Of a stretch of 64,000 bases of DNA, positions 24,682 to 33,853 are shown piece after piece; position 1 is the stretch's first letter; every line of letters starts with the position of its first letter. The notes beneath the pieces were generated by a model, which was given only the letters and a program-made list of their open reading frames with translations, had not been told where the DNA came from and searched no databases. Both the position numbers and the translations under genes were made by a program. Source of the stretch: Avoscillospira sp045652125 (GTDB taxonomy: Bacteria; Bacillota; Clostridia; Oscillospirales; Oscillospiraceae); NCBI GenBank assembly GCA_045652125.1, contig JAZRTT010000019.1, positions 1-64,000 of the forward strand. The letters are read 5' to 3'.

Positions 24682-25680
24682 TTATGTCCGGGAAACTTCT
24701 TCAAATTCATGCCGTTTTTCACGGCTCATAAGTGCTTGAATGGTTTCAGTCGGTGCTTTGCCCTGATAAAGAACCGCATAGGCTTGCTGACAGATCGGCA
24801 TTTCCACTCCGGCTTTCAGACTCAGCTTCCAGACAGAATCTGCTGCATAATAGCCTTCAACCACAGCACCGACCTGCTCCATGGCCTGCTCCACAGGGAC
24901 GCCCTGACCGATCAGGATACCTGCACGGCGGTTTCTGGAATGCATGGAGGTGCAAGTGACGATGGTATCTCCAACGCCGGCAAGTCCCGCAAAGGTATTG
25001 GGATGGCCGCCAAGGGCAACGACCAGATCTTTCAGCTCCGCAAGACCTCTTGTCATGAGCAGGGCTTTTGTATTGTCTCCAAAGCCCAGACCATCACAAA
25101 TACCGGCGCACAATGCGATCACATTCTTCATAGCCGCACTGAGTTCCACACCGACGACATCATTACTGGTGTAGATCCGGAAGTATTCATTCATGAACAA
25201 TTCCTGCACATATTCGGCAAGCTCCAGGTTCTCACAAGCCGCTACGCAGCCTGTTGGCATATACCGCGACACTTCTTCCGCGTGAGAAGCACCGGAAAGC
25301 ACCACAACTTCGGTCTGCGTCTCTTCCTTGATGATCTGAGACATCCGCAGGCCGCTGTTCTCCTCAATGCCCTTGGTTGCCGAGACCAAAACCGCACCGG
25401 GCTGCAAGTAAGGACTAACCTGTCTGGCAGACGTGCGCATGGCAAAGGACGGCACAGCAAAGACCACAACGCCGCAGGTCCTTGCCAGGGAAATATCAGA
25501 AGAAAATTCCATTGCCTTGTGAAGCTCCACACCTTCCAAACGCGGATTATAATGAAGCTGATTCAGTTCATCTGTCAGTTCCTGCAGATGACTCCAAACG
25601 ATGACTCTATGACCTTTATTGCACAGCAGATTGGCCAGGGCTGTTCCCCACGCACCGCTGCCAAGCATCATAATATCCAT
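24682..25680 (-). CDS. gpsA: Glycerol-3-phosphate dehydrogenase [NAD(P)+]
   Basis: A 332-residue cytosolic enzyme that reduces dihydroxyacetone phosphate to glycerol 3-phosphate for phospholipid synthesis. The Rossmann motif is GSGAWGTALA. GASHAEEV, the catalytic Lys in SAAMKNVIALCAG and GLAGVGDTIVTCTS, where HSRNRRAG follows, match the family. It lies 10 bases after plsY, which uses its product, so the two steps are encoded together. Confidence 0.96.
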   Translation of the reverse strand: MDIMMLGSGAWGTALANLLCNKGHRVIVWSHLQELTDELNQLHYNPRLEGVELHKAMEFSSDISLARTCGVVVFAVPSFAMRTSARQVSPYLQPGAVLVSATKGIEENSGLRMSQIIKEETQTEVVVLSGASHAEEVSRYMPTGCVAACENLELAEYVQELFMNEYFRIYTSNDVVGVELSAAMKNVIALCAGICDGLGFGDNTKALLMTRGLAELKDLVVALGGHPNTFAGLAGVGDTIVTCTSMHSRNRRAGILIGQGVPVEQAMEQVGAVVEGYYAADSVWKLSLKAGVEMPICQQAYAVLYQGKAPTETIQALMSREKRHEFEEVSRT

Positions 25681-25689
25681 AACAGCCTC

Positions 25690-26301
25690 CTATTTCTTGT
25701 GAAAATTCAATTTGGATTCGGTCCCCTTGACCAATCTGACGATGTTATTTCTGTGACGGAAGATCACAAAGGCCGCTGTGACATCGGCAAGGATGCACAC
25801 AGGCCAGTTGCCCCAATGAAACACATAAAAACCAACGGCAAATGCCACCGCCGCCAACACAGAGCCCAAAGAAACATACTTTGTCAGAAGAACTGTCACC
25901 ACGAATACTGCCAGTATCAGTACGAATACACGCCAGTCGGCACAGGCAGCCAATGCCGCACCGCACATAATGCCCTTACCGCCCCGGAACCCGGCGGCGG
26001 CGGGATAGCTGTGGCCCAGAACCACCGCCAGACCTGCCACCATGGTGGCGATCAAAGAATATTCATTGAGAATATCTCTGGCAATCAGGCAAGCCGCTAC
26101 ACACTTGGCAGCATCAATGAAGATGACCAAAAAGGACTGAACGCCGCCGTAGGTACGGAAGAAATTGGTCAGGCCTGCATTGCCGCTGCCATGGGTACGG
26201 ACATCATCGTGCATCAGCACTTTGGAAATGAGGATGGCACCGTTGAGATTGCCCAGCCAGTAGCCGATGACGATAATTAAGATCCAGTAAAATAATTGCA
26301 T
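25690..26301 (-). CDS. plsY: Glycerol-3-phosphate acyltransferase PlsY
   Basis: A 203-residue membrane protein with five or six helices that transfers acyl groups from acyl-phosphate to glycerol 3-phosphate. Conserved motifs are GYWLGNLNGA, the GSGNAGLTNFFRTYG loop, the central GHSYPAAAGFRGGKG and the late FRHRNNIVRL. It begins two bases before the end of der and ends 9 bases before gpsA, forming a der-plsY-gpsA unit common in Firmicutes. Confidence 0.96.
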   Translation of the reverse strand: MQLFYWILIIVIGYWLGNLNGAILISKVLMHDDVRTHGSGNAGLTNFFRTYGGVQSFLVIFIDAAKCVAACLIARDILNEYSLIATMVAGLAVVLGHSYPAAAGFRGGKGIMCGAALAACADWRVFVLILAVFVVTVLLTKYVSLGSVLAAVAFAVGFYVFHWGNWPVCILADVTAAFVIFRHRNNIVRLVKGTESKLNFHKK

Positions 26302-26302
26302 A

Positions 26303-27631
26303 TCAGTCTTCCTTCTCGCCTTTTTGCCGGATGGTCAGCTTAATGGGCGTACCCATAAGACCGAATACAGCCCGAAGCTGGTTTTCCAGATACCGCTGGT
26401 AGGAGAAGTGGAACAGCCGCGCATCGTTGCAGAACACAACGAAGTGAGGCGGTTTCACACCTACCTGCGTCATATAGTAGATCTTCAGACGGCGACCCTT
26501 GTCGCTGGGAGGTTGAACCCGAGCCGTTGCATCCTCCAGAATATTATTGAGCATACCCGTGGTAATACGCATGGCACTCATCGCTGCCACTTCATTGATC
26601 AGTTGGTAGAGCTTGTCCACCCGTTGACCGGTCAGCGCCGAGATAAACAGAACGGGTGCATAAGACATATAGCTCAGATCCCGCCTGATCTCATCAGTCA
26701 TTTTATCCATGGTGTTGGTCTCTTTTTCGATGAGATCCCACTTGTTTAGCACAATGTTACAGGCTTTGGCTCCCTCATGTGCCAACCCCGCGATCTTGGT
26801 ATCCTGCTCGGTCACGCCTTCATTGGCATCCACCAAAATCAGGCACACATCCGCCCGATCAATAGCAGAAACAGAACGCAGATTGGAGAATTTCTCAATG
26901 GCATCGTCCACTTTGGACTTGCGGCGCATACCGGCCGTATCAATAAAGCAGTATTTTCCATATTGATTTTCGAAGTTACTGTCAATGGCATCCCGGGTCG
27001 TACCTGCCACATTGGACACAATGACACGCTCAACACCAAGAATTTTATTCAGCAGGCTGGACTTGCCCACATTGGGCTTGCCGACAATTGCAACCTTGAT
27101 ACGGTCTTCTTCCTCTTCTTCCTCCACAGCTTCGGGGAACAGTTCCACGCAGGCATCCAGCAAATCGCCGGTGCCATGGCCGTGGATAGCAGACACTTCA
27201 ATGGGATCTCCCAATCCCAAGGAATAGAACTCATAAAAATCGGGATTGACACCACCGACTTTATCACATTTGTTGACTGCAACGATCACAGGCTTCTTGG
27301 CCCGCTTGAGCATAGTTGCAACATCTGCATCTGCGGCTGTCATGCCCACCGTAACATCCGTGACCATAACAATGACATCTGCTGTGGAAATCGCGATCTC
27401 TGCCTGACGGCGCATAAATTGCAGCATTTCGTTTTCTGTGGTTGGTTCAATGCCGCCGGTATCTACAAGTGTAAATTCCCGGCCATTCCAGTCACAAGTC
27501 CCATAGAGCCGGTCACGGGTAACGCCGGGTGTATCCTCCACAATAGCCATACGGCGGCCGGTCAGTTTATTGAATAACATGGATTTGCCCACATTGGGGC
27601 GGCCTACAATGGCGACAATCGGCTTTGCCAT
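26303..27631 (-). CDS. der: Ribosome biogenesis GTPase Der
   Basis: A 442-residue GTPase with two tandem G domains and a C-terminal KH-like domain, needed for 50S subunit maturation. G1 motifs are GRPNVGKSMLFNKL and GKPNVGKSSLLNKI, G3 motifs DTGGIE and DTAGMR, and G4 motifs NKCD and NKWD. The KH part starts about residue 350. AGGAGGTG lies before the ATG. Confidence 0.97.
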   Translation of the reverse strand: MAKPIVAIVGRPNVGKSMLFNKLTGRRMAIVEDTPGVTRDRLYGTCDWNGREFTLVDTGGIEPTTENEMLQFMRRQAEIAISTADVIVMVTDVTVGMTAADADVATMLKRAKKPVIVAVNKCDKVGGVNPDFYEFYSLGLGDPIEVSAIHGHGTGDLLDACVELFPEAVEEEEEEDRIKVAIVGKPNVGKSSLLNKILGVERVIVSNVAGTTRDAIDSNFENQYGKYCFIDTAGMRRKSKVDDAIEKFSNLRSVSAIDRADVCLILVDANEGVTEQDTKIAGLAHEGAKACNIVLNKWDLIEKETNTMDKMTDEIRRDLSYMSYAPVLFISALTGQRVDKLYQLINEVAAMSAMRITTGMLNNILEDATARVQPPSDKGRRLKIYYMTQVGVKPPHFVVFCNDARLFHFSYQRYLENQLRAVFGLMGTPIKLTIRQKGEKED

Positions 27632-27667
27632 GCAGACACCTCCTTGAAGCGTTTTCTCATTGGTTAG

Positions 27668-27696
27668 ATTCTACCTTTTTATGAAGGAAAAAGCAA
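27668..27696 (-). promoter_or_regulatory. Sigma-A promoter of der-plsY-gpsA
   Basis: On the minus strand TTGCTT (27691-27696) and TAGAAT (27668-27673) are 17 bp apart, about 37 bases upstream of the der start. Confidence 0.7.
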
Positions 27697-27701
27697 GAAC
27701 G

Positions 27702-27818
27702 AATTGACAATGGACAATGAACGAGTCGCCAAGGCGACAATTTGAAAAACATAAGTTACTATTACCGAAAAGAGGAAAATGCAAACATATTTTTAATCAT
27801 CTGCCATAATTGTCAATT
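27702..27818. mobile_element. MITE-like element with inverted termini
   Basis: A 117-bp AT-rich stretch is bounded by a perfect 10-bp inverted repeat, AATTGACAAT at 27702-27711 and its complement at 27809-27818. Inside is a second near-copy of the left end (GGACAATGA) and a GTCGCC/GGCGAC hairpin at 27725-27738. It encodes no protein. The shape is that of a short non-autonomous element or a palindromic intergenic repeat. It lies between the der promoter and the rpmF terminator. Confidence 0.5.
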
Positions 27819-27851
27819 AAAAAGAAAAGAAGAGAGCATAATGCCCTCTTC
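27818..27851 (-). terminator. Terminator of rpmF
   Basis: A stem from 27829-27837 with 27843-27851 (one mismatch) is followed on the minus strand by a T-rich run at 27828-27818. It starts about 18 bases after the L32 stop. Confidence 0.85.
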
Positions 27852-27869
27852 TCACTCTTGTATCGCAAA

Positions 27870-28055
27870 TTACTTTGCCTCAACCGCAACAACTTCACGG
27901 CCGTTATAGGTGCCGCAAGCCTTGCAGGCTCTGTGGGGCAGACGGGGCTCACCGCACTTGGGGCAAGCGACAACACCGGGGATCGCCAGCTTCCAGTGGG
28001 AGTTGCGTCTCTTATCTCTTCTTGCCTTGGAAACTTTACACTTGGGAACTGCCAT
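27870..28055 (-). CDS. rpmF: 50S ribosomal protein L32
   Basis: A 61-residue L32 with the family start AVPKCKVSKARRDKRRNSH and a zinc ribbon of CPKCGEP and CKACGTYNGREV. It follows the DUF177 gene by about 40 bases, the usual bacterial pairing. AAGGAGGTG precedes the ATG. Confidence 0.97.
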   Translation of the reverse strand: MAVPKCKVSKARRDKRRNSHWKLAIPGVVACPKCGEPRLPHRACKACGTYNGREVVAVEAK

Positions 28056-28097
28056 TTGGGAACACCTCCTTGGTTGAAATGCCGCAGGGCATATTGT

Positions 28098-28598
28098 CTA
28101 TTTGTTCAGTAACTGCTGAAGCACTGCCAATCTTTCATCCGGCTCCGGTCTGCAATCGCAGGGGCCATGGTTCAAATCGGCACCGCATCGGGGACACAGC
28201 CCCCGGCAGTCTTCGCTGCAGAGCAGCTTGCTGTCCATATTCAGGACAACGGCAGTGGTCAGTATATCATCCAGATCTGCCTGGTTTCCGATCAGTTCAA
28301 ACGTCCACGGATCATCATAATCCTCGTTTTCCAACTTGCTGACCAGCACAGCCTTCAAGGAAATGGAAAAGTCCCGGTCAAAGGGCTTTGCACAGCGGTC
28401 ACATTCGCCCTGCAGACGCGTTGTGAGATCGCCTGTAAGGACCAAAACACCGGCCGTATTGCGAACCTGACCCACAGCATGAATCTGATTTTGCAGCGGG
28501 CGGGAAACGCCAAACTCCATATCACTTAAATCAAGGCTTGTTTCAAAGGGGACTACACCGCCGGAGCAATTCATAATTTTTGAAAGTCCTAACAGCAT
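28098..28598 (-). CDS. DUF177 (YceD) family protein
   Basis: A 166-residue protein of the YceD/DUF177 family, linked to ribosome or 23S rRNA maturation and nearly always encoded before rpmF. Two cysteine clusters are visible: CDRCAKPFD in the middle and CRGLCPRCGADLNHGPC near the end, which probably bind zinc. LIGNQADLDDILTTAVVLNM is typical. The ATG at 28598 is chosen for its GGAGAG site over an upstream ATG at 28625. Confidence 0.9.
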   Translation of the reverse strand: MLLGLSKIMNCSGGVVPFETSLDLSDMEFGVSRPLQNQIHAVGQVRNTAGVLVLTGDLTTRLQGECDRCAKPFDRDFSISLKAVLVSKLENEDYDDPWTFELIGNQADLDDILTTAVVLNMDSKLLCSEDCRGLCPRCGADLNHGPCDCRPEPDERLAVLQQLLNK

Positions 28599-28715
28599 AG
28601 CTCTCTCCAATCCATAATCGTGCATTTGCTATTATATAAGAATGTTCTTCTGTTGTCAAATACTTTTTCCGCAAATTCCTATAAAATTTCCTACTTTCCC
28701 GCATAGGAGTTCCTA

Positions 28716-28744
28716 TTGTTATTTCTCTGCGGATACTATATAAT
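28716..28744 (+). promoter_or_regulatory. Sigma-A promoter of the RluA-family gene
   Basis: TTGTTA (28716-28721) and consensus TATAAT (28739-28744) with a 17-bp spacer lie 36 bases before the start codon. Confidence 0.85.
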
Positions 28745-28779
28745 GAAACAGAGAAAAATGCAAGAAAAAGGAGCCTGCC

Positions 28780-29742
28780 ATGAAGGAATTTATCGTGGGC
28801 AAAAATGATGCCGGACAGCGGCTGGATCGATTTGTCTCAAAAACCGTTCCTCTTCTGCCTGCTTCCCTGCTGCAGAAATATATCCGCCTCAAACGAATCA
28901 AGCTCAACGGAAAGGGCTCTGTTCGGGATGCCCGTCTCAGTCAAGGAGATGTGCTGCAGCTATACATCAATGATGAGTTTTTTGATACACCCAAAGAGGA
29001 AAATGCCTACCTCACTGTTTCCACTCCCAAAATCAGCATTGTATATGAAGATGAAAATATCCTGCTGGCTGACAAAAAGCCGGGGCAAGCGGTACACCCC
29101 CACGATGGTGCCGAATACGGGAAAACCCTGATCGACCACATTCAGGCCTATCTTTATGCCAAAGGAGAATGGAAGCCACGGCAGGAACATAGCTTTACTC
29201 CCGCCCTGTGCAACCGCATTGACCGAAACACCGGCGGGATTGTCATCGCCGCCAAGAATGCCGAAGCCCTGCGGATTTTGAATCAGAAGATCAAAGACCG
29301 GGAACTGGATAAACGGTATCTGTGCATCGTCCACGGTACACTCAAACCCAAAGACGGCACCCTGAAAGGCTATCTTTTTAAGGATTCTGCCCAAAACCGG
29401 GTCTATATTTCTCAAAAGAGTCAACCCGGGAGCAAAACCTGTGCCACCAATTATCGCACCCTACAGACAAAAGACGGGCTGAGTCTGGTGGAGTGTCAGT
29501 TGATCACCGGACGCACCCATCAAATCCGTGCCCAGATGGCCTTTGCCGGACACCCGCTTCTTGGCGACGGAAAATACGGCAAATTGGATAAGCGGTATGA
29601 CCGAAAATTTCAGGCCCTGTATTCCTATAAACTCCTGTTCGATTTCCGGACTGACAGCGGAATTTTGCAATATCTGAACGGACAGGAATTTCAGGTGGAG
29701 GATGTAGACTTCGTCCGGGAATACTTTGGGGAAAATATTTGA
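28780..29742 (+). CDS. RluA-family pseudouridine synthase
   Basis: A 320-residue enzyme that isomerises uridine to pseudouridine in rRNA or tRNA. An N-terminal S4-like RNA-binding domain (about 1-75, QRLDRFVSKTVP and LKRIKLNGK) precedes the catalytic domain. The catalytic Asp is in NRIDRNTGGIV, and GRTHQIRAQMAFAGHPLLGD is the second family motif. It looks like RluC/RluD, but the target uridine cannot be told. AAAGGAG lies before the ATG. Confidence 0.92.
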   Translation: MKEFIVGKNDAGQRLDRFVSKTVPLLPASLLQKYIRLKRIKLNGKGSVRDARLSQGDVLQLYINDEFFDTPKEENAYLTVSTPKISIVYEDENILLADKKPGQAVHPHDGAEYGKTLIDHIQAYLYAKGEWKPRQEHSFTPALCNRIDRNTGGIVIAAKNAEALRILNQKIKDRELDKRYLCIVHGTLKPKDGTLKGYLFKDSAQNRVYISQKSQPGSKTCATNYRTLQTKDGLSLVECQLITGRTHQIRAQMAFAGHPLLGDGKYGKLDKRYDRKFQALYSYKLLFDFRTDSGILQYLNGQEFQVEDVDFVREYFGENI

Positions 29743-29760
29743 GAAAAAGGACCCCGGCCA

Positions 29761-29789
29761 TTGACATTCCACGCCATACCATATATATT
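29761..29789 (+). promoter_or_regulatory. Sigma-A promoter of potABCD
   Basis: A consensus TTGACA (29761-29766) and TATATT (29784-29789), 17 bp apart, lie about 60 bases before potA. Confidence 0.85.
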
Positions 29790-29849
29790 GGATATACTAT
29801 GCCGAATTTCGACATTGATTGAAATGATTTCAGAAATGGGGGAGGATAC

Positions 29850-30968
29850 ATGGCAAAAGAGTTGATTCGTTTGACGAATCTGACCATGGAATTTGATGGG
29901 GAGAAGATCCTCGACAGTATCAACCTTTATATTAATGATCATGAATTTCTCACATTGCTCGGGCCAAGTGGCTGCGGTAAGACAACCACTCTGCGGATCA
30001 TTGGCGGCTTTTTGACGCCTACCGACGGTGATGTGTTATTTGACGGCAAGCATATCAATGATGTACCTGCCTATAAACGGCAAATCAATACCGTTTTTCA
30101 ACGGTATGCCCTGTTCCCCCATCTGGATGTTTATGATAATATAGCCTTCGGTCTGCGCATTGCCAAGCTGGACGAAGATGAAATTGACCGCCGCGTGGAA
30201 GAGATGCTTGACATTGTCAGTCTGCGCGGTTTTGAAAGCAGAAAGGTCCATCAGCTTTCCGGCGGTCAGCAGCAGCGTGTGGCAATTGCCCGTGCATTGG
30301 TCAATCGTCCCAAGGTCTTGCTTCTGGATGAACCTCTGGGCGCATTGGATCTTCGTCTGCGTAAGGATATGCAAAACGAACTCAAGCGCATCCAGCAGGA
30401 AACCAATATCACCTTTATTTACGTCACCCACGATCAGGAAGAAGCACTCTCCATGTCCGATACCATCGTGGTTATGGATAAGGGGCGTATTCAGCAGATC
30501 GGGCGTCCGGAAGATATTTACAATGAACCAAAAAACGCCTTTGTCGCCGACTTTATCGGAGTAAGCAATATTCTTGACGGCATAATGGTCGAGGACTACT
30601 GCGTAGAGTTCTTCGGCCGGAAATTCAAGTGTTTGGATAAGGGCTTTGCCCCCAAAGAACCGGTGGATGTGGTCATCCGTCCGGAGGATATTGATTTTGT
30701 GGCGGACAAAGATGCCCATTTGTTCGGCACCGTTACCAACATCACCTTCAAGGGGATGCAGTACGATATCATTGTAGATTTTAAGGGCTTTAAGTGGCTG
30801 ATTCAAACCACCGATTATCAGCCTGTGGGCAGCCAAGTGGGAATCCGCCTGAATCCGGAAGATATCCATGTTATGAAAAAGAGCGAATACTCAGGTCTCT
30901 TCGGTGATTACAGTTCTTACAGTGCCGAATATGACGAGATTGCCGAGGACACGGAAGATGAAGAGTAA
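29850..30968 (+). CDS. potA: Polyamine ABC transporter ATP-binding protein PotA
   Basis: A 372-residue ABC ATPase that energises spermidine/putrescine-type uptake. Walker A GPSGCGKTTT, Q-loop, signature LSGGQQQR, Walker B VLLLDEP and the H-loop THDQEEAL are all present. The C-terminal TOBE regulatory part (about 280-350) contains DVVIRPEDIDFV and GIRLNPEDIHVM. It is followed by an acidic tail. A GGGGGAGG site precedes the ATG. Its end overlaps potB by 11 bases. Confidence 0.93.
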   Translation: MAKELIRLTNLTMEFDGEKILDSINLYINDHEFLTLLGPSGCGKTTTLRIIGGFLTPTDGDVLFDGKHINDVPAYKRQINTVFQRYALFPHLDVYDNIAFGLRIAKLDEDEIDRRVEEMLDIVSLRGFESRKVHQLSGGQQQRVAIARALVNRPKVLLLDEPLGALDLRLRKDMQNELKRIQQETNITFIYVTHDQEEALSMSDTIVVMDKGRIQQIGRPEDIYNEPKNAFVADFIGVSNILDGIMVEDYCVEFFGRKFKCLDKGFAPKEPVDVVIRPEDIDFVADKDAHLFGTVTNITFKGMQYDIIVDFKGFKWLIQTTDYQPVGSQVGIRLNPEDIHVMKKSEYSGLFGDYSSYSAEYDEIAEDTEDEE

Positions 30969-31770
30969 ACGGCTGTTAGTTCCTTATGTGGCGTGGATGA
31001 CGGTTTTCACCCTCATTCCTCTGGCCGTAGTGTTCTACTACGCCTTCACCGACTCTATCACCGGGCAGTTCACCTTGAATAACCTCAACTCTCTGGGGAG
31101 TTATCTGCCCATTTTTCTCCGCTCCATTTTTCTTGCATTGGCTTCTGCCGTCATCTGTCTGGTCATAGGCTATCCCGTCGCCTATACCATCGCACAGGCC
31201 AAGCCCAATCGGCAGCGGTTGCTGTCTATGCTGATAATGCTGCCCATGTGCATGAGCTTTCTGCTCCGCACCCTTGCCTGGGTTGCCATGCTGGAAGATA
31301 CGGGCATCATCAATTCTTTCATTACCGCTCTGGGGCTTCAGCCTCTGCCCCTGATTCGCAGCAACGCTGCTGTGATTCTCGGCATGGTCTATAACTACCT
31401 GCCCTATATGATTACACCTCTATATACAGTCATCATGAAGATCGACAAGCGATTGGTGGAGGCTGCACAGGATCTTGGCTGTGACAGCACCCGTGTATTT
31501 ACCCGGGTAACGCTGCCGCTGTCCGTTCCCGGTATCATTTCCGGATTCACCATGGTGTTTGTCCCTGCTGTGTCTACTTTCTATATCTCCCAGAAGCTGG
31601 GAAGCACCGGTACTACCATGATCGGCGATGTTATCGAAAGTCAGTTCAAAACTGCCTATAATCCCAATCTGGGGGCAGCGCTGAGCCTTGTTATGATGAT
31701 TCTCATTTTTACCTGCATGGGCTTTATGAACCGCTTTTCCGAAGAGGATGAGGGGGTGATGGCACCGTGA
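30958..31770 (+). CDS. potB: Polyamine ABC transporter permease PotB
   Basis: A 270-residue permease with six membrane helices and the BPD_transp_1 domain. The EAA loop that contacts the ATPase is EAAQDLGCDSTRVFTRVTLPL. The ATG at 30958 starts inside the end of potA with the sequence MKSKRLL; a longer in-frame start at 30904 would overlap potA more and is rejected. It overlaps potC by 4 bases. Confidence 0.93.
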   Translation: MKSKRLLVPYVAWMTVFTLIPLAVVFYYAFTDSITGQFTLNNLNSLGSYLPIFLRSIFLALASAVICLVIGYPVAYTIAQAKPNRQRLLSMLIMLPMCMSFLLRTLAWVAMLEDTGIINSFITALGLQPLPLIRSNAAVILGMVYNYLPYMITPLYTVIMKIDKRLVEAAQDLGCDSTRVFTRVTLPLSVPGIISGFTMVFVPAVSTFYISQKLGSTGTTMIGDVIESQFKTAYNPNLGAALSLVMMILIFTCMGFMNRFSEEDEGVMAP

Positions 31771-32582
31771 AAAAGTTTAACCGCATTTTTACTGTATCGG
31801 TGTTCCTGTTCCTCTATATCCCCATGATCGTTCTTGCGGTCGCCTCCTTCAACACCGGCCGTGACATCGCTGTTTTTGAAGGATTTACCCTTAGTCAGTA
31901 TGTGGAGCTGTTTCGGGACGATACACTTTTAACACTCCTCGGCAATTCGTTTCTGATTGCCTTTTTGTCCAGCCTGGCAGCCACAGTTCTCGGAACATCG
32001 GCTGCTCTCGGTCTGCATAATTCCAAAGGTCGGCTTCGCCGTGCTGTCATGACGTTGACCAACATTCCCATGACCAATCCGGATATTGTTACCGGTGTGT
32101 CTCTGGCCCTGCTCTTCGCTTTTGCAGGCACCATGTTGAAACAGAAGGATATTCTTGGTTTCGGTACCCTGCTCATTGCCCATATCACCTTTAATCTGCC
32201 TTATGTGATCTTATCGGTTCTGCCTAAGCTGGCTCAGATGGATCCGGATTTGGAAGATGCAGCACTGGATCTGGGCTGTACACCGATCATGGCCTTTTTC
32301 AAGGTTATCCTTCATGACATTATGCCCGGTGTCATTTCCGGCTTTATGATGGCTTTCACCATGAGTCTGGACGATTTTGTCATCAGTTATTTTGTTACCG
32401 GCTCCAGTTTTATCACCCTGCCGGTGGAGATTTACAATTACACCAAAAAGCCCATTCACCCCAAAATTTATGCCCTTTTTACCCTGATGTTTCTTGCCAT
32501 TCTGCTTATTATGGTGGTTATGAATCTGCTTCAGGCAAGAGATGATGGACGCAAAATGAGAAAGAGAGGGTTTCGCTCATGA
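31767..32582 (+). CDS. potC: Polyamine ABC transporter permease PotC
   Basis: A 271-residue second permease with six helices. The EAA loop is DAALDLGCTPIMAFFKVI, and the FMMAFTMSLDDFVISYFVTG segment is characteristic of PotC. The start overlaps potB (GTGA) and the end overlaps potD (ATGA), so the four genes are translated as a tight operon. Confidence 0.94.
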   Translation: MKKFNRIFTVSVFLFLYIPMIVLAVASFNTGRDIAVFEGFTLSQYVELFRDDTLLTLLGNSFLIAFLSSLAATVLGTSAALGLHNSKGRLRRAVMTLTNIPMTNPDIVTGVSLALLFAFAGTMLKQKDILGFGTLLIAHITFNLPYVILSVLPKLAQMDPDLEDAALDLGCTPIMAFFKVILHDIMPGVISGFMMAFTMSLDDFVISYFVTGSSFITLPVEIYNYTKKPIHPKIYALFTLMFLAILLIMVVMNLLQARDDGRKMRKRGFRS

Positions 32583-33754
32583 AAAAATTTTTTCTTTTGA
32601 CGATAATTGCCGCTATGCTCCTGACTGCTTCCACCTTGCCTGCTGCCGCCGATGAGAATGAAATCACCGTTTACAATTGGGGGCAGAATATTTCCGATGG
32701 ATCGGATGGCTGCCTGGATATCATTTCTGAATTTGAAGCAGAAACCGGTATTCAGGTCAATTATCTCACCTACGAAAGCAACGAAAGCATGTACACCAAG
32801 CTAAAAGCCGGCGGTTCTTCCTATGATGTCATTATTCCATCAGACTATATGATCGGCCGATTGATCAAGGAAGGTATGCTGGAAGAATTGAATTTTGACA
32901 ACATCCCCAACTACAAGTATGTGGATGAGATCTGCAAAAATCAGCCTTATGATCCCGAGAATAAGTACTCCGTTCCTTATACCATGGGTACGGTCGGACT
33001 GATCTACAATACAAAGTTCGTGGATGAAGCCGACATTGGGAGCTGGGATCTTCTGTGGAATGAGAAGTACGCCGGAAAAATTCTCATGTTCAACAACTGT
33101 CGGGATGCATTTGCCATTGCACAATCTATGCTGGGGTACAGCCTGAACACAGAGGACCCGGAAGAACTTCAAAACTGTGCAGAGCTTTTGACACAGCAAA
33201 AACCGCTTGTGCAGGAATATGTTATGGATCAGATCTATGCTAAAATGACCCGCGAGGAAGCATGGATCGCCCCCTATTACGCAGGCGATTATTTGTATAT
33301 GGTGGAAGAAAATCCGGATCTTCGTTTCTATTATCCGGAGGAAGGCTTCAACTCATTTATCGATGCCGCCTGTGTCCCCAAGGGATGCAGCAACAAGGAA
33401 GGCGCAGAAGCTTTTATCAACTTCCTGTGCAGACCGGACATCTGCGGCAGCAACATGGACTATATCCGTTACACGGCTCCTGTTTCTGCTGCAAAAGAAT
33501 ATATGGATCCGGCTCTGGCCGCCAGCGAAGTGGCCTACCCTCCCGAAGAAGTCCTTGCCAACAGCGAAAGTTTCCACGCCTTGTCCATGGAGGCAACGCA
33601 GCTTATGGACAGCCTGTGGCTGTCTGTTAAGACTTCCGGCAGCTCTGCCACTGCTTATCTGGCCGGAGGCATTGCATTGGTTCTTGCCGTTACCGTGCTG
33701 ACCGTTGTGCTGCAGGTACGCAAAAAACGTAAAATGGCACGCCGCCGCCACTGA
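32579..33754 (+). CDS. potD: Polyamine-binding protein PotD with C-terminal membrane anchor
   Basis: A 391-residue periplasmic-type binding protein. The signal peptide MKKFFLLTIIAAML is followed by ASTLPAAADENEI with no lipobox Cys. The mature protein shows PotD features: ITVYNWGQNI, a FEAETGIQVNYLTYESNE segment, SYDVIIPSDYMIGRLIKEG, and VPYTMGTVGLIYNTK. Gram-positive PotD proteins are normally lipoproteins. Here residues about 363-383 form a hydrophobic helix followed by RKKRKMARRRH, so the protein is probably held in the membrane by its C-terminus. No LPXTG sortase signal precedes it. Polyamine specificity is inferred from similarity. Confidence 0.9.
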   Translation: MKKFFLLTIIAAMLLTASTLPAAADENEITVYNWGQNISDGSDGCLDIISEFEAETGIQVNYLTYESNESMYTKLKAGGSSYDVIIPSDYMIGRLIKEGMLEELNFDNIPNYKYVDEICKNQPYDPENKYSVPYTMGTVGLIYNTKFVDEADIGSWDLLWNEKYAGKILMFNNCRDAFAIAQSMLGYSLNTEDPEELQNCAELLTQQKPLVQEYVMDQIYAKMTREEAWIAPYYAGDYLYMVEENPDLRFYYPEEGFNSFIDAACVPKGCSNKEGAEAFINFLCRPDICGSNMDYIRYTAPVSAAKEYMDPALAASEVAYPPEEVLANSESFHALSMEATQLMDSLWLSVKTSGSSATAYLAGGIALVLAVTVLTVVLQVRKKRKMARRRH

Positions 33755-33769
33755 TCAAATTTGCTTTTG

Positions 33770-33810
33770 AAAAAGCGATGCCGTTCTTTGAGAGAATGAC
33801 ATCGCTTTTT
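33770..33810 (+). terminator. Terminator of potABCD
   Basis: An 11-bp stem (33770-33780 with 33800-33810) ending in five Ts follows potD by 15 bases. The loop contains a smaller hairpin. Confidence 0.88.
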
Positions 33811-33853
33811 CACGCTTATTCTATTTAGCTTACAAACGAAAGCAGGCGAAAAA

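Noticed and set aside
24562..26280. A 572-codon open frame on the plus strand
   Set aside because: It lies over gpsA and plsY, which have clear family motifs on the other strand; the frame has no family features and is a codon-usage shadow.
33600..33754. Sortase sorting signal at the PotD C-terminus
   Set aside because: A hydrophobic helix and basic tail are present but no LPXTG-like motif precedes them.
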